Part shown: piece by piece, positions 49,651-58,335 of the stretch
Position numbering within the stretch: the first letter of the stretch is position 1
Layout: every line of letters starts with the position of its first letter
Source: Achromobacter marplatensis
GTDB lineage: Bacteria; Pseudomonadota; Gammaproteobacteria; Burkholderiales; Burkholderiaceae_B
Direction of reading: 5' to 3'
DNA: 64,000 bases
NCBI RefSeq assembly: GCF_002209535.1
Contig: NZ_NJIG01000003.1
Coordinates: 1-64,000 of the forward strand
Position numbers and translations under genes: made by a program
The notes under the pieces: model-generated
What the model was told of the DNA's origin: nothing
The model's input: the letters and a program-made list of their open reading frames with translations, nothing else
Database searches by the model: none

Positions 49651-51087
49651 GTGAATCCCCTATCGCGCACACGCGCCCTCTTCTGCTGGCTGATCCTGTT
49701 CTGCCTGGGCGCCGCCTGGATCGCCCGCCAGGAATACGTCGACCAATACGACCGCTTCTTCCAGAGCACCAGCATCGCCCAGCGCATGTTGAGCCAGAAG
49801 ACGGTCCAGCACGAAGCCGTGCTGGCCACGCTGGCGGCCCTGTCGCACCCGCCCGCGCCTGAACGCCTGTACCCCAGCCTGCAACCGGCCTTGCCGCAGT
49901 TGCTGGGCCTGGGCTATCTGGCTGACGGCGCCTGGGCCGGCAGCCTGGCCGCGCCGCCGGGCCTGTCCGACGCGCTGGAGCGCGCACGCCAGTTGGGGCG
50001 GCCCGTCGTATTGCCGGAGGACCCCGCCCGGTATTGGTTGATTTCGCCATCCAGCTGGAGCCTGCTGCTGAATGCCCGCCAGTTGGTGCCCGCCGCCGAC
50101 TTTCCGCCCGGCCTGGCCAACCTGAGCCTGACCGTGGATCAGACGGCGCTGCCGCTGCTGGACAAGCAGCCGGACGACGCGCCGGGCTTGACGATGACGC
50201 TGCAAAAACCGCTGGGCGCGGCCAGCCAGCCCTTCCAGATGCGCAGCACGCGCACGTTGACGCCGGATGCCTGGCCCTGGACGGCCTGGCTGGCGTGGGC
50301 TGTGGCCAGTGCCTTGCTGATGGCCGGCGCCGCGGCCTGGCAACGTTCACGCGCCGACGCGCGCCGCCAACAGGAACAAGCGCGGCTGGCGGCGATGGCG
50401 CGCTTGAGCACGCTGGGCGAAATGGCCGCCGGCATCGCCCATGAATTGAACCAGCCGCTGACCGCCATCCTGGCGCACACCCGCGCCGCCGGACGCCTGC
50501 TGGACGACGATGAAGAACGCCCCGCTGTGCGCCACGCCTTGCTGGCCAGTTCGGAACAAGCCAAACGCGCCGCGGACATCATCAGCCGCATGCGCGCGCT
50601 GGTGCAACCCAGTTCGCCCGCGCGGCGCGAAGCGCTGGACCCGGACGCGCTGGTGGCGTCCTTGCGGTTCCTGCGTGAACCGGATCTGGCCCGCCAAGGC
50701 ATCCGCATCACCTGGCACAACGCCAGCCCCGGCGCCCGGCCGCTGGGCGACCGCGTGGCGCTGGAGCAGATCCTGCACAACCTGGTCCAGAACGCGGCGG
50801 ATGCGCTGGCTGACACCAACGGCCCGCGCCACATCCAGATCGAAGGCCGCGCCGACGGCGAGGAATACCTGTTCACCGTCAGCGACACCGGCCCCGGCAT
50901 CGCGGCCGATGCGCTGCCGCGGCTGTTCGCGCCGTTCTACACCACACGTCCGCAAGGCATGGGCCTCGGGCTGGCCCTGTGCGATACGCTGGCCGGCTCC
51001 ATGGACGGCCGCGTCGCCGCCCGCAACCTCGCCCCCGCCGGCGCCTGTTTCACCGTAAGCCTGCCACGCTCGGGAACCCCCGCATGA
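49651..51087 (+). CDS. Sensor histidine kinase (NtrB/DctB-like kinase core)
   Basis: The 478-residue kinase has an N-terminal helix (about 8-25), a periplasmic sensor region (about 26-207) without recognisable PAS motifs, a second helix (about 211-230) and a short coiled linker. HisKA follows with phospho-accepting His264 in EMAAGIAHELNQPLTAI, then HATPase (LVQNAADAL, DTGPGIA, GMGLGLALCDTL). The GTG start at 49651 gives the complete first helix. Its stop overlaps the regulator start (ATGA). The signal is unknown. Confidence 0.9.
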   Translation: MNPLSRTRALFCWLILFCLGAAWIARQEYVDQYDRFFQSTSIAQRMLSQKTVQHEAVLATLAALSHPPAPERLYPSLQPALPQLLGLGYLADGAWAGSLAAPPGLSDALERARQLGRPVVLPEDPARYWLISPSSWSLLLNARQLVPAADFPPGLANLSLTVDQTALPLLDKQPDDAPGLTMTLQKPLGAASQPFQMRSTRTLTPDAWPWTAWLAWAVASALLMAGAAAWQRSRADARRQQEQARLAAMARLSTLGEMAAGIAHELNQPLTAILAHTRAAGRLLDDDEERPAVRHALLASSEQAKRAADIISRMRALVQPSSPARREALDPDALVASLRFLREPDLARQGIRITWHNASPGARPLGDRVALEQILHNLVQNAADALADTNGPRHIQIEGRADGEEYLFTVSDTGPGIAADALPRLFAPFYTTRPQGMGLGLALCDTLAGSMDGRVAARNLAPAGACFTVSLPRSGTPA

Positions 51088-51713
51088 CCACACCAGACGC
51101 CCACACGCACGCGCTTTCCCCCCAGGTCTATCTGGTTGACGACGACGACGCCGTGCGCGATGGGCTGGCGCTGCTGTTGCGCAGCGTGGGCCTGCGCAGC
51201 ACCGGTTTCGGCGACCCGCTCGCCTTCCTCGGGCAGCTGTCCCCGAGCGCCATCGGCTGCGTGGTGCTGGACATTCGCATGCCCGGCATCAGCGGGCTGG
51301 ACGTGCTGAGCCGGCTGGCCGAGCAATCGGACTTGCCCGTGGTCATGCTGACGGGTCACGCCAACGTGGACCTGTGCCGCCGCGCCTTCAAGGGCGGCGC
51401 CATGGAATTCCTGCAAAAGCCGGTGGACGACGACGTGTTCCTGGACGCAGTGCAGGCCGCCGTCCGCACCCACATCGCCAGCCGCGAACGCTTGGCCGTG
51501 ACCCAGGCCGCCGCCGAACGCCTGGCGCGGCTGTCGGGACGCGAACACGAGGTACTGGAACGCATCGTGCAGGGCATGAGCAACAAGGAAATCGCGCGCG
51601 AGTTCGACCTGTCGCCGCGCACCGTCGAAACCTACCGCGCCAACGTCTTCGCCAAGCTGGAAGCCGATTCGCTGGCGCAGCTGATCCGCCAATACGCCAC
51701 CTTGCTGGACTAG
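51084..51713 (+). CDS. FixJ-type response regulator (receiver plus LuxR HTH)
   Basis: The 209-residue protein has a receiver domain with DDDD (about 19-22), phospho-acceptor Asp63 in VLDIRMPG and the Lys of LQKPVDDDV. A C-terminal LuxR/GerE HTH follows (LSGREHEVLERIVQGMSNKEIAREFDLSPRTVETYRANVFAKL). It is translationally coupled to the kinase. The shared palindrome upstream of the kinase gene and of the next gene is its likely binding site. Confidence 0.93.
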   Translation: MTTPDAHTHALSPQVYLVDDDDAVRDGLALLLRSVGLRSTGFGDPLAFLGQLSPSAIGCVVLDIRMPGISGLDVLSRLAEQSDLPVVMLTGHANVDLCRRAFKGGAMEFLQKPVDDDVFLDAVQAAVRTHIASRERLAVTQAAAERLARLSGREHEVLERIVQGMSNKEIAREFDLSPRTVETYRANVFAKLEADSLAQLIRQYATLLD

Positions 51714-51728
51714 CCGCCGCGTAGCGCC

Positions 51729-51746
51729 CTCCGTAGCGCTACGGAG
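51729..51746. promoter_or_regulatory. Perfect 18-bp palindrome upstream of the HbpS/GlcG-like gene
   Basis: CTCCGTAGCGCTACGGAG is fully self-complementary and shares CCGTAG/CTACGG with the dyad at 49598-49613. A second dyad, GGGCG-TATAC-CGCCC, follows at 51761-51775. Both lie 60-105 bp before the start of the secreted DUF336 protein gene. Confidence 0.65.
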
Positions 51747-51835
51747 AGGCCCGCGTATTCGGGCGTATACCGCCCGGCGCGCGTTTTGGCCACACTGACT
51801 GCTCCTACCGAATGTTCCCGAAAAGGACGCAGACC

Positions 51836-52324
51836 ATGAACCGTTTCACGCTTGCCACCTTGATCTCCACCCTGGCTTTTGCCGGCGCCGCCAACGCCGC
51901 CGTGCTGAGCGAAAGCAATCTGTCGATGGCCGATGCGCAGAAGCTCGCCACCGCCACCGTCGCCGCCTGCCAGGCCAAGGGCTACAACGTGAGCGCCTCG
52001 GTCGTGGACCGCGCCGGCCTGCTCAAGGCCTTTGCCCGCGCCGACAACGCCGGTCCGCACACCATCGAAGCCAGCCGCGCCAAGGCCTTCACCGCCGTGT
52101 CCGCCAAGACCCCGACGCTGACCATGATGGAAAACGCGCAGAAGAACCCGGGTGCGGCCAACCTGACCGACATCCCCGGATTCCTGCTGTTGGGCGGCGG
52201 CGTGCCGGTCAAGGCCGGCACCGCGGTCATCGGCGCGATCGGCGTGGCCGGCGCCCCCGGCGGCAACCTGGATGCCCAGTGTGCCGACACCGTGCTGGAA
52301 GAAAACGCCGCGATGTTCAAGTAA
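51836..52324 (+). CDS. Secreted GlcG/HbpS-family (DUF336) protein
   Basis: This 162-residue precursor has a signal peptide (about 1-21, cut after GAANA). The remaining about 140 residues are a single GlcG/HbpS fold with NVSASVVDRAGLLKAFARADNAGPHTIEASRAKAFTA and GGVPVKAGTAVIGAIGVAGAPGG. HbpS of Streptomyces binds heme and modulates a two-component system; others of the family accompany alcohol and glycolate oxidation genes. AAAAGGA precedes the ATG. It is probably controlled by the two-component pair just upstream. Confidence 0.85.
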   Translation: MNRFTLATLISTLAFAGAANAAVLSESNLSMADAQKLATATVAACQAKGYNVSASVVDRAGLLKAFARADNAGPHTIEASRAKAFTAVSAKTPTLTMMENAQKNPGAANLTDIPGFLLLGGGVPVKAGTAVIGAIGVAGAPGGNLDAQCADTVLEENAAMFK

Positions 52325-53492
52325 TGCGTGGCTGGGCGGACGCCCGGACGACCCGCAGCCCCGCCCAGATTCCCGCAAAGCAGGCCGCGCCGAAGACCCA
52401 GCCAGATAGCGCACCTGCCATCACCCCGGACAGCAGCGTGCCCACGGTGCATCCCAGCGCCGTCATGCCGCCCCAGCCCATCAGCACCCCGCCCGCGAAA
52501 TTGCGGGCGATGTCTTTCACGGACGGCAATCTGGGCCGGAACGCGCCGGCCGCCAAGGCCGCCGCCCACGCCCCCGCCACCAGCGCCAGCACGAACACGC
52601 CGTTGTTCGACAGCAGCATGCGCTTGACCACGGTTGCGCAGCCGGCGAACGTGTCCAACCCTTCCAGGCGGTCCGGCAGCCAGCCCGTGCCTGCCGCCGC
52701 AGTGCGCGCCAAGCTGCCCAATTCGGCCGTGACGCCCAAGGGCGCAATGCGCAGATAGGCAATGACACCGATGAAGCCCACCAGGATGCCACCCACCGCG
52801 GGCGGCCAGCGGTCGCGCAATACCGACTGCCAAGGCGAGACGCCCGCATCGGCCGCACGTGGCTGCGCCCCGCCGCGGCGGATAACGGCCCAGCCAATCA
52901 CCGCCAGCAGCGCGCCCTGCAGCAGCAGCGTGCCGCCATAGCCCAGGCGCTGCGGCAGCCACACCACCGGCGCCTCCTGGATCAACGCCAGATAGAGCGC
53001 GTTCCACGTTGCAAAGCCCAGCACGAAGCCCACACCCGCGCCCAGCAAGGCAAACGGAGAGGCCAGCGCGCCTTCGCCCAGCCGGTAGAAATGCGCGCTG
53101 ATGCAAGAGCCGGATACGCGCATCCCGACGCCAAAGACAAAGGCCCCCGCCACCAGCGCCAGGCTGACCGGACCGATGTGCGCACCCGGCGGCAGGCGCT
53201 CAGGCGAAGGCACGGGCAGGAACGCGCCGAACACCGCGTGATAGCCCAGCGTGCCTACGCCCAGCGCAATCAGCACCGCGAACATGCCCGACGTTTCTCT
53301 TTTGTCGATGAAGTCCCGCGCGATGCAATAGAAGCAGAAGCGCGAGCGTTGCAGCACGATGCCGAAGGCCGCGCCCAACAAGACGGACAAGGACAGGTTG
53401 CGCCCGCCCTCGGGCAAGGGCGCCAACAGCCACGCCGCCACGAAAACGGCCGCCATCACCGCGGCGGCCGACACCACACGTAGGGTGCTCAC
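52317..53492 (-). CDS. YeeE/YedE (TsuA-like) sulfur transport membrane protein
   Basis: The 391-residue protein with about nine to ten membrane helices carries the conserved cysteines of the YeeE/TsuA thiosulfate transporter family: RSRFCFYCIARDF (about 53-56), GSCISAHFYRLGEG and GCTVGTLLSGVMAG. GTG at 53492 directly follows the rhodanese stop, so the two are co-translated. The 3' end overlaps the convergent DUF336 gene by 8 bp. It probably imports thiosulfate or another sulfane-sulfur compound. Confidence 0.87.
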   Translation of the reverse strand: MSTLRVVSAAAVMAAVFVAAWLLAPLPEGGRNLSLSVLLGAAFGIVLQRSRFCFYCIARDFIDKRETSGMFAVLIALGVGTLGYHAVFGAFLPVPSPERLPPGAHIGPVSLALVAGAFVFGVGMRVSGSCISAHFYRLGEGALASPFALLGAGVGFVLGFATWNALYLALIQEAPVVWLPQRLGYGGTLLLQGALLAVIGWAVIRRGGAQPRAADAGVSPWQSVLRDRWPPAVGGILVGFIGVIAYLRIAPLGVTAELGSLARTAAAGTGWLPDRLEGLDTFAGCATVVKRMLLSNNGVFVLALVAGAWAAALAAGAFRPRLPSVKDIARNFAGGVLMGWGGMTALGCTVGTLLSGVMAGALSGWVFGAACFAGIWAGLRVVRASAQPRIT

Positions 53493-54419
53493 TCAGGTCT
53501 TGCCCCACACCGTGCCCGACGGGTTGCTGATCGGCGACCCGACGCTGTTGCCGTATTCCGTCCACGAGCCGTCATAGTTGCGCACGTCGTAGCCCAGCAG
53601 CTTGCGCAGCGCAAACCACGAATGGCTGGACCGTTCGCCAATGCGGCAATACGTGATGATGGGCTTGGTGCCATCTACGCCCGCGGCCTGGTAGATCGCT
53701 TTCAGTTCGTCCGCCGACTTGAACGTGCCGTCTTCGGCCACCAGCTTGCTCCACGTGACATTCACCGCCCCCGGCACGTGGCCGGCGCGCACCGCCAGTT
53801 CCGGCACGCCGTTGGGCGCAAAGATCTTGCCGTTGTATTCGTCGGCCGAGCGGATGTCGACCAGCACGCCGTCCTTGTCCTTGCGGGCCACGGCCAAGAC
53901 GTCCTGCAGGTGCGCGCGCAGCGCCGCGTTGGGCTGCTTGATCTGCGCCGTGCCGGCTGTCTGGATCTTGGCGCTGTTGGACAGGGGCCGGCCTTCGGCC
54001 TCCCATTTCTTGCGTCCGCCGTCCAGGATCTTCACGTGGTCGATGCCGTAGATGTCGAAGATCCACGCGCCCCAGGCCGCAAACCAATTGTTGTTGTCGC
54101 CGTACAGGATGGTCGTCGTGTCGGGGTTGATGCCGGAGCGCGCCACCAACGCCTGGAACTGCTTGGGCGGGGCAATGTCGCGGTTCACGGTGTCGACCAG
54201 ATCCGTATGCCAGCTGACGTTCGCCGCGCCCGGGATATGGCCGCGTTCGTACAGGCCCGGGTTCACGCTCACCTCAACCACCCGCACCTTCGGATCGTTC
54301 AGGTTCTTTTCCAGCCACTCGGTCGTGACCAGGTACTTGGCATGTTGCGCCGTCGCCGGAAAGGCGATGATAGTGGCCAGTGCGGCAAAGGCGCCGACCA
54401 GCAGCTTGCGTGGGGACAT
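53493..54419 (-). CDS. Periplasmic thiosulfate sulfurtransferase (two-domain rhodanese)
   Basis: The 308-residue protein has a signal peptide (about 1-24, cut after ATAQ) and two rhodanese domains. The N-terminal one is inactive-like (TTTILYGDNNNWFA lacks Cys) and the C-terminal one has the active Cys258 in ITYCRIGERSSHSW. CRIGERSS is the thiosulfate-type loop. AGGAGA precedes the ATG. Export to the periplasm and coupling to the YeeE/TsuA gene suggest it hands sulfane sulfur to the transporter. Confidence 0.9.
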   Translation of the reverse strand: MSPRKLLVGAFAALATIIAFPATAQHAKYLVTTEWLEKNLNDPKVRVVEVSVNPGLYERGHIPGAANVSWHTDLVDTVNRDIAPPKQFQALVARSGINPDTTTILYGDNNNWFAAWGAWIFDIYGIDHVKILDGGRKKWEAEGRPLSNSAKIQTAGTAQIKQPNAALRAHLQDVLAVARKDKDGVLVDIRSADEYNGKIFAPNGVPELAVRAGHVPGAVNVTWSKLVAEDGTFKSADELKAIYQAAGVDGTKPIITYCRIGERSSHSWFALRKLLGYDVRNYDGSWTEYGNSVGSPISNPSGTVWGKT

Positions 54420-54585
54420 CGGATTCTCCTGAATTCGGCTACTGGGCGAGCCGTTTGAATCCGGACGATATCGGCTTGCCCGCCGCAGGCGAACGACATT
54501 GTTTTCATATTCTGATTACTTATTCAGCTTACAGTCAGGTCGATGCGACACTGCACGACACTGCCCCGACCCTCGACTTGCGCCA

Positions 54586-55959
54586 ATGCCCCTGCCTGCC
54601 TCCTCACCGTTGCTTGACGACATCCTTCGCGCCGTACCTCGCCGCTACCGTGTTCCCGAGGCGCTTGCCGCAGTAGCGACGACGCCGAACGGCGGCTCCT
54701 CGACCGAGCTTGCCATCACGGTGGAACAGGCTCGCCAGGCGCTGGCCGCCGGGACGACGCCCGACGCTCCGACCAAGCACGGATTCATCCAGGCGCTGGC
54801 GCGGTTGATTCATGAAGCCGTGCGCGCAGACGGCGGCGATCCCGCCTTCCAGGCCATCGTATTGCGGCACCGGGCGCCTCAGGTGCGCGAGTTCGCGCAT
54901 CTATCGACCACCGCCGATCAGGACCGCCGCCAGATCCACGCCGCCGTCAACGGCATCGCGCACCCTGCCAAGCTGCAACGCATGGCGCCCGGCCAGGATC
55001 GGGACGCGTTGGCGGCGCTGCAGGCCGCGGCGGCCTCGGCGTCGTGGGCCACGCTGTCCGAGGCCGCGCAGCGGTTACGCGCCATGCAGGAGAAAATCGT
55101 GGACCCCGCCGTGCAACGCGCGCTGGCCCGCCTGCTGGACGCCCCTGCCCTGGCGCGCTTGCAACGCCTGGACGCCTTGGCGCCGGATGAGCAGGTGCGG
55201 CACTACCAATCCTTATGGGATCGCCACGGACCGCGCTCCGGCAGCCAAACCGCGGTCGCGCAAGGTTCCGCCGCGCAGCGCCGGGGCGCGGCCGTCGAAG
55301 CCTTGGCGAAAGCGGCACTGGACGCCCTGTCCCCGCGGCTGAACCAAGCCCATGATGGCTTGCAGACCTTCCGCGTGGTGACCTCGATGCTGGTGCCGGC
55401 ATCCATACCCGCCAGCGCCGAACGCGCCAAGAGCGAGTGGGACGCCGTCCTGCTGCGCCAAGCGCACACGGACGCCGCCGCGCCCGTATGGGACGTCTGC
55501 CTGTTGCTTGAAGCCAAGGCGTCCATCGACGCGGCGACTGCGGACCTGCCGCGGCTGCAGCGCGGATTGCGCCTGCTTGCGCACGCCGACGAGAACGCTG
55601 TCTATCCGTTCCAGACCCGGCAAGGCGTGGTGCACCTGCGCGGCGCATCGCTCAGGGCGCTGCCGGCCGATTCACCCGATCTGGCCTGCGCGGTGCTTTA
55701 CTGCTGCGATGCGCCCGCCGATACCGCGCCGCGCCTGCTCAGCGCGGCGAGCCGGATGCAATTGCTGTCCGCGGCGGCCAGCGTGGCGTACGCGTGCCAG
55801 CTGGCGGACCGGCAGCGGCCGGATCCCGACGCGCTGGAACCGGTATGGACGCAATTGCTGGAATCGCCCCAATGGACGCCCGTGCTACACCAGTACCCGA
55901 TGCTGCGCCAGGTCCGCGAATTGATGGTCCACGTGGACGACCTGCTGGCAGCGGTCTAG
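54586..55959 (+). CDS. Unrecognised protein with a PD-(D/E)XK nuclease-like motif pattern
   Basis: The 457-residue soluble protein is mostly helical in its first 230 residues. Its second half shows Glu238 in a helix (GAAVEALAKAAL), SEWDAVLL (Glu284, Asp286) and CLLLEAKAS (Glu309-x-Lys311). This order, helix Glu, strand Asp, strand ExK, is that of PD-(D/E)XK nuclease-fold proteins. No family was recognised. ATG at 54586 gives a conserved-looking start; a longer frame from 54499 is possible. The gene stands alone between sulfur genes on the other strand. Confidence 0.55.
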   Translation: MPLPASSPLLDDILRAVPRRYRVPEALAAVATTPNGGSSTELAITVEQARQALAAGTTPDAPTKHGFIQALARLIHEAVRADGGDPAFQAIVLRHRAPQVREFAHLSTTADQDRRQIHAAVNGIAHPAKLQRMAPGQDRDALAALQAAAASASWATLSEAAQRLRAMQEKIVDPAVQRALARLLDAPALARLQRLDALAPDEQVRHYQSLWDRHGPRSGSQTAVAQGSAAQRRGAAVEALAKAALDALSPRLNQAHDGLQTFRVVTSMLVPASIPASAERAKSEWDAVLLRQAHTDAAAPVWDVCLLLEAKASIDAATADLPRLQRGLRLLAHADENAVYPFQTRQGVVHLRGASLRALPADSPDLACAVLYCCDAPADTAPRLLSAASRMQLLSAAASVAYACQLADRQRPDPDALEPVWTQLLESPQWTPVLHQYPMLRQVRELMVHVDDLLAAV

Positions 55960-56016
55960 CTGCGCCGACCTTCCGCCCACGGTAGTCCACGCCGATCCGG
56001 TCCCGCCCGTTCCTGC

Positions 56017-58224
56017 CTACCCCGCTGCGATCAAGCGGATGCCGCCGCTGCCTTCCCGTTCCAGCTGCGCGACCAGCCCCAGCTCCCAATCCAGGTATTC
56101 GCGGAACCCCTGGTCCCGCGCCGACAGGTCGTCAAACAGATACGGGCTGATGCTCTGGTCGTCGTCGCCGGTCAACACGCCCTGCGCGCCCTTGGCAAGT
56201 TCCAGGCCCTGCGCCTTCCAGGCCCGCGTACCGCCCAGCAGATACTGCACCGGGCGCTTGCTGCGCCAGGCCAATTCGGCCGCCACGGCGCTGGCCAGCA
56301 CACCGTCCGACGACGTCACCACGACGGTGCGCTGGTCGTCCGGTGACAGGAATTCCGCCAGCCGGTCCGGCGCTGCGAAACGCGCGCCGGGCACATGGCC
56401 GCGTTCATAGGCCACGCGCGACTCCACGTCGAACACGATGGCCTCGTCCGCGTCGAGCGCGGCACGCAGCGCCTCTGCGCGCAGGCCCGGGGCGTCCGGC
56501 CGATGACGCAGCACCCGCCGCGGCTCGGGACCGCTTTGCACAGGCGCCAGCGCGGACGGTTGATACAGATAGACCTCGACCGCACCCAATTGCGCCAGCC
56601 AGGCGCCGGTGGTCAGCGCACGCACGCCGTCCCAATCCGCCAGCACGACGCGTGCGCGGCGCGTCGCCAGATACTCATCGGTGGCCTGCACCAGTTGCCC
56701 GCCCGGCGCCCAGCGCCAGCCTTCCAGATGCCCGGTCTCGTATTCCTCGCGGGTGCGCACGTCGAACTTGTAGAGCGTGCGCGTCGCCTGCTCCGCCTCG
56801 AACGCCGCGAGCGTCGCCGCGTCGATATACCCGATGCCGGCGCGTTGCGCCACGTCGCGGGCCTGTTCGCGCGCAGCGGCCAACGCGGCTTCGCTGGGCT
56901 CCGGCAAGGCGGCGTGGCGGCCATAGGCCAATTCCCGGCCCGACAGCAGCCATTCCATCGTGCCGTTGCGCAAGGAGGCGACACGGTTCGGGATGCCGGC
57001 GTCGATCAGCGTCTGCGCGCCGACGATGCTGCGGGTGCGGCCGGCGCAGTTGACCACCACAAAGGTCTTGGGATCGGGCGCCAGCTCGCGGATGCGGTAG
57101 ACCAGTTCCGCCCCCGGCAGGCTGTGCGAGAACGGCAGCGTGAAGTTGTGGAATTCCTCAGGCGTGCGGCTGTCGACCACGACGATATCGTCGCCGCGCG
57201 CCACGCGCTCGTGCAGTTCCTCGACGTCGATCCAGGGCGTGTGCTTCTCATGTTCGATGACCTCGCCGAACGCCTTGCTGGGCACGTTCGTGCCCGAGAA
57301 CAGCTCCAGGCCCGCGCGCTCCCAGCCGTCCGTCCCGCCAGCCAGTACCGATACGTCGGTCCAGCCCAGGCGGGTCAGCTTGGCCGCAGCCTGATGGGCC
57401 TGGGTTTCGTCGTCGTCCACCAGCACGATGCGGGTGTCGCGGCGCGGCACCAGCCGGTCGGCCAGCAGTTCCAGGCGCCACAGGGGCGCCGGCACGGCAT
57501 ACAGCAGATGGCGGCGGGCATAGCGGCCGGCCTCGCGCACGTCCAGCACGGCGATCTCGGCCTCGCCACGCAGTTCGTCCTGCAATTCTTGCGGCGACAG
57601 GCGCGCGTGATAGATGGCTGCGGGCGGCGAAAACGTCCGGTACGTGCCGCCCGCGGTGCTTTCGAACACCACGCGGCCGTGCAGCCGGTCCAGCGCCAGA
57701 CCATAGAAGTGCAGATGCGCGCCAGGTTCGTCGCCGACCAGTTCGATGGTGTGCACGTCGCCCGGACCCAGCACGATCGAACTGCCGGGGCCGACGTCCA
57801 CGCGCCGCACATGGGTCAAGGTATCGCGCAGCGGATCCTGGCTGGAGGCGCGCGCATAGACCTCGTTGCGCTCGTTGCCGTTCACCCCGGCGATGATGGC
57901 CCACGTCGTATGGTCATGCGGCGGCTGCGCCTTGCCCGGTTCGCCCAGCGACAGGTACAGCGCATAGCCGCCGTCGATGTCCTCGGCTAGACGATAGATC
58001 GAGGTCGGGCGGCCCGGCACGACGGCAAAGGCCTCGGCGGAAAACAGGTCGCGGCGTTGCCCCAGCGCTTCCAGCAGCGTCGCTACCTGGGCCAGTTGCG
58101 CGGGCGTGGCTTGCGCCGCATCGGGCGCCAGTTGCCGGACCTGGGCGATGAAGGCGCGCACGGCCTGTGCGCGTTCGGTGTGCTTGCTGAGGGCCGGCGC
58201 GGCCGTTTGGGCAGAGGTGCTCAT
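56017..58224 (-). CDS. Thiol dioxygenase (cysteine-dioxygenase-like cupin) fused to four rhodanese domains
   Basis: This is a 735-residue fusion. Residues about 60-200 are a cupin of the cysteine/3-mercaptopropionate dioxygenase type with iron ligands His103, His105 (PPHDHTTWA) and His158 (GDVHTIEL). Four rhodanese modules follow at about 208-305, 322-430, 465-550 and 580-675. Only the second has the catalytic cysteine (Cys393 in NCAGRTRS); the others have Asp or Ser-rich loops. It could oxidise a thiol or persulfide and pass sulfane sulfur within one chain. No signal peptide, so cytoplasmic. A strong inverted repeat precedes the start. Confidence 0.88.
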   Translation of the reverse strand: MSTSAQTAAPALSKHTERAQAVRAFIAQVRQLAPDAAQATPAQLAQVATLLEALGQRRDLFSAEAFAVVPGRPTSIYRLAEDIDGGYALYLSLGEPGKAQPPHDHTTWAIIAGVNGNERNEVYARASSQDPLRDTLTHVRRVDVGPGSSIVLGPGDVHTIELVGDEPGAHLHFYGLALDRLHGRVVFESTAGGTYRTFSPPAAIYHARLSPQELQDELRGEAEIAVLDVREAGRYARRHLLYAVPAPLWRLELLADRLVPRRDTRIVLVDDDETQAHQAAAKLTRLGWTDVSVLAGGTDGWERAGLELFSGTNVPSKAFGEVIEHEKHTPWIDVEELHERVARGDDIVVVDSRTPEEFHNFTLPFSHSLPGAELVYRIRELAPDPKTFVVVNCAGRTRSIVGAQTLIDAGIPNRVASLRNGTMEWLLSGRELAYGRHAALPEPSEAALAAAREQARDVAQRAGIGYIDAATLAAFEAEQATRTLYKFDVRTREEYETGHLEGWRWAPGGQLVQATDEYLATRRARVVLADWDGVRALTTGAWLAQLGAVEVYLYQPSALAPVQSGPEPRRVLRHRPDAPGLRAEALRAALDADEAIVFDVESRVAYERGHVPGARFAAPDRLAEFLSPDDQRTVVVTSSDGVLASAVAAELAWRSKRPVQYLLGGTRAWKAQGLELAKGAQGVLTGDDDQSISPYLFDDLSARDQGFREYLDWELGLVAQLEREGSGGIRLIAAG

Positions 58225-58231
58225 GGGATGA

Positions 58232-58263
58232 CCTGGACTTCCTGTAATGAAGAGAAGTCCAGG
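58232..58263 (-). promoter_or_regulatory. Perfect 10-bp inverted repeat in the leader of the dioxygenase-rhodanese gene
   Basis: On the minus strand CCTGGACTTC (58263-58254), a 12-base loop and GAAGTCCAGG (58241-58232) end 7 bases before the ATG. The 3' arm covers the AGG that could serve as ribosome site. It could be an RNA hairpin that controls translation, or an operator. Confidence 0.6.
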
Positions 58264-58289
58264 CTACGTGCGCGCCCCGGACGGGACAA

Positions 58290-58307
58290 CGTAGAAATGC
58301 GTCTATG
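58290..58307. promoter_or_regulatory. LysR-type dyad candidate between cysB-like gene and the fusion gene
   Basis: CGTAGA-AATGCG-TCTATG is a 5-of-6 inverted repeat upstream of the fusion gene and just past the end of the CysB-like regulator gene. It is a plausible site for that regulator. Confidence 0.35.
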
Positions 58308-58335
58308 GATATGCGGCGCGCGGTTCGGCCCTGCG

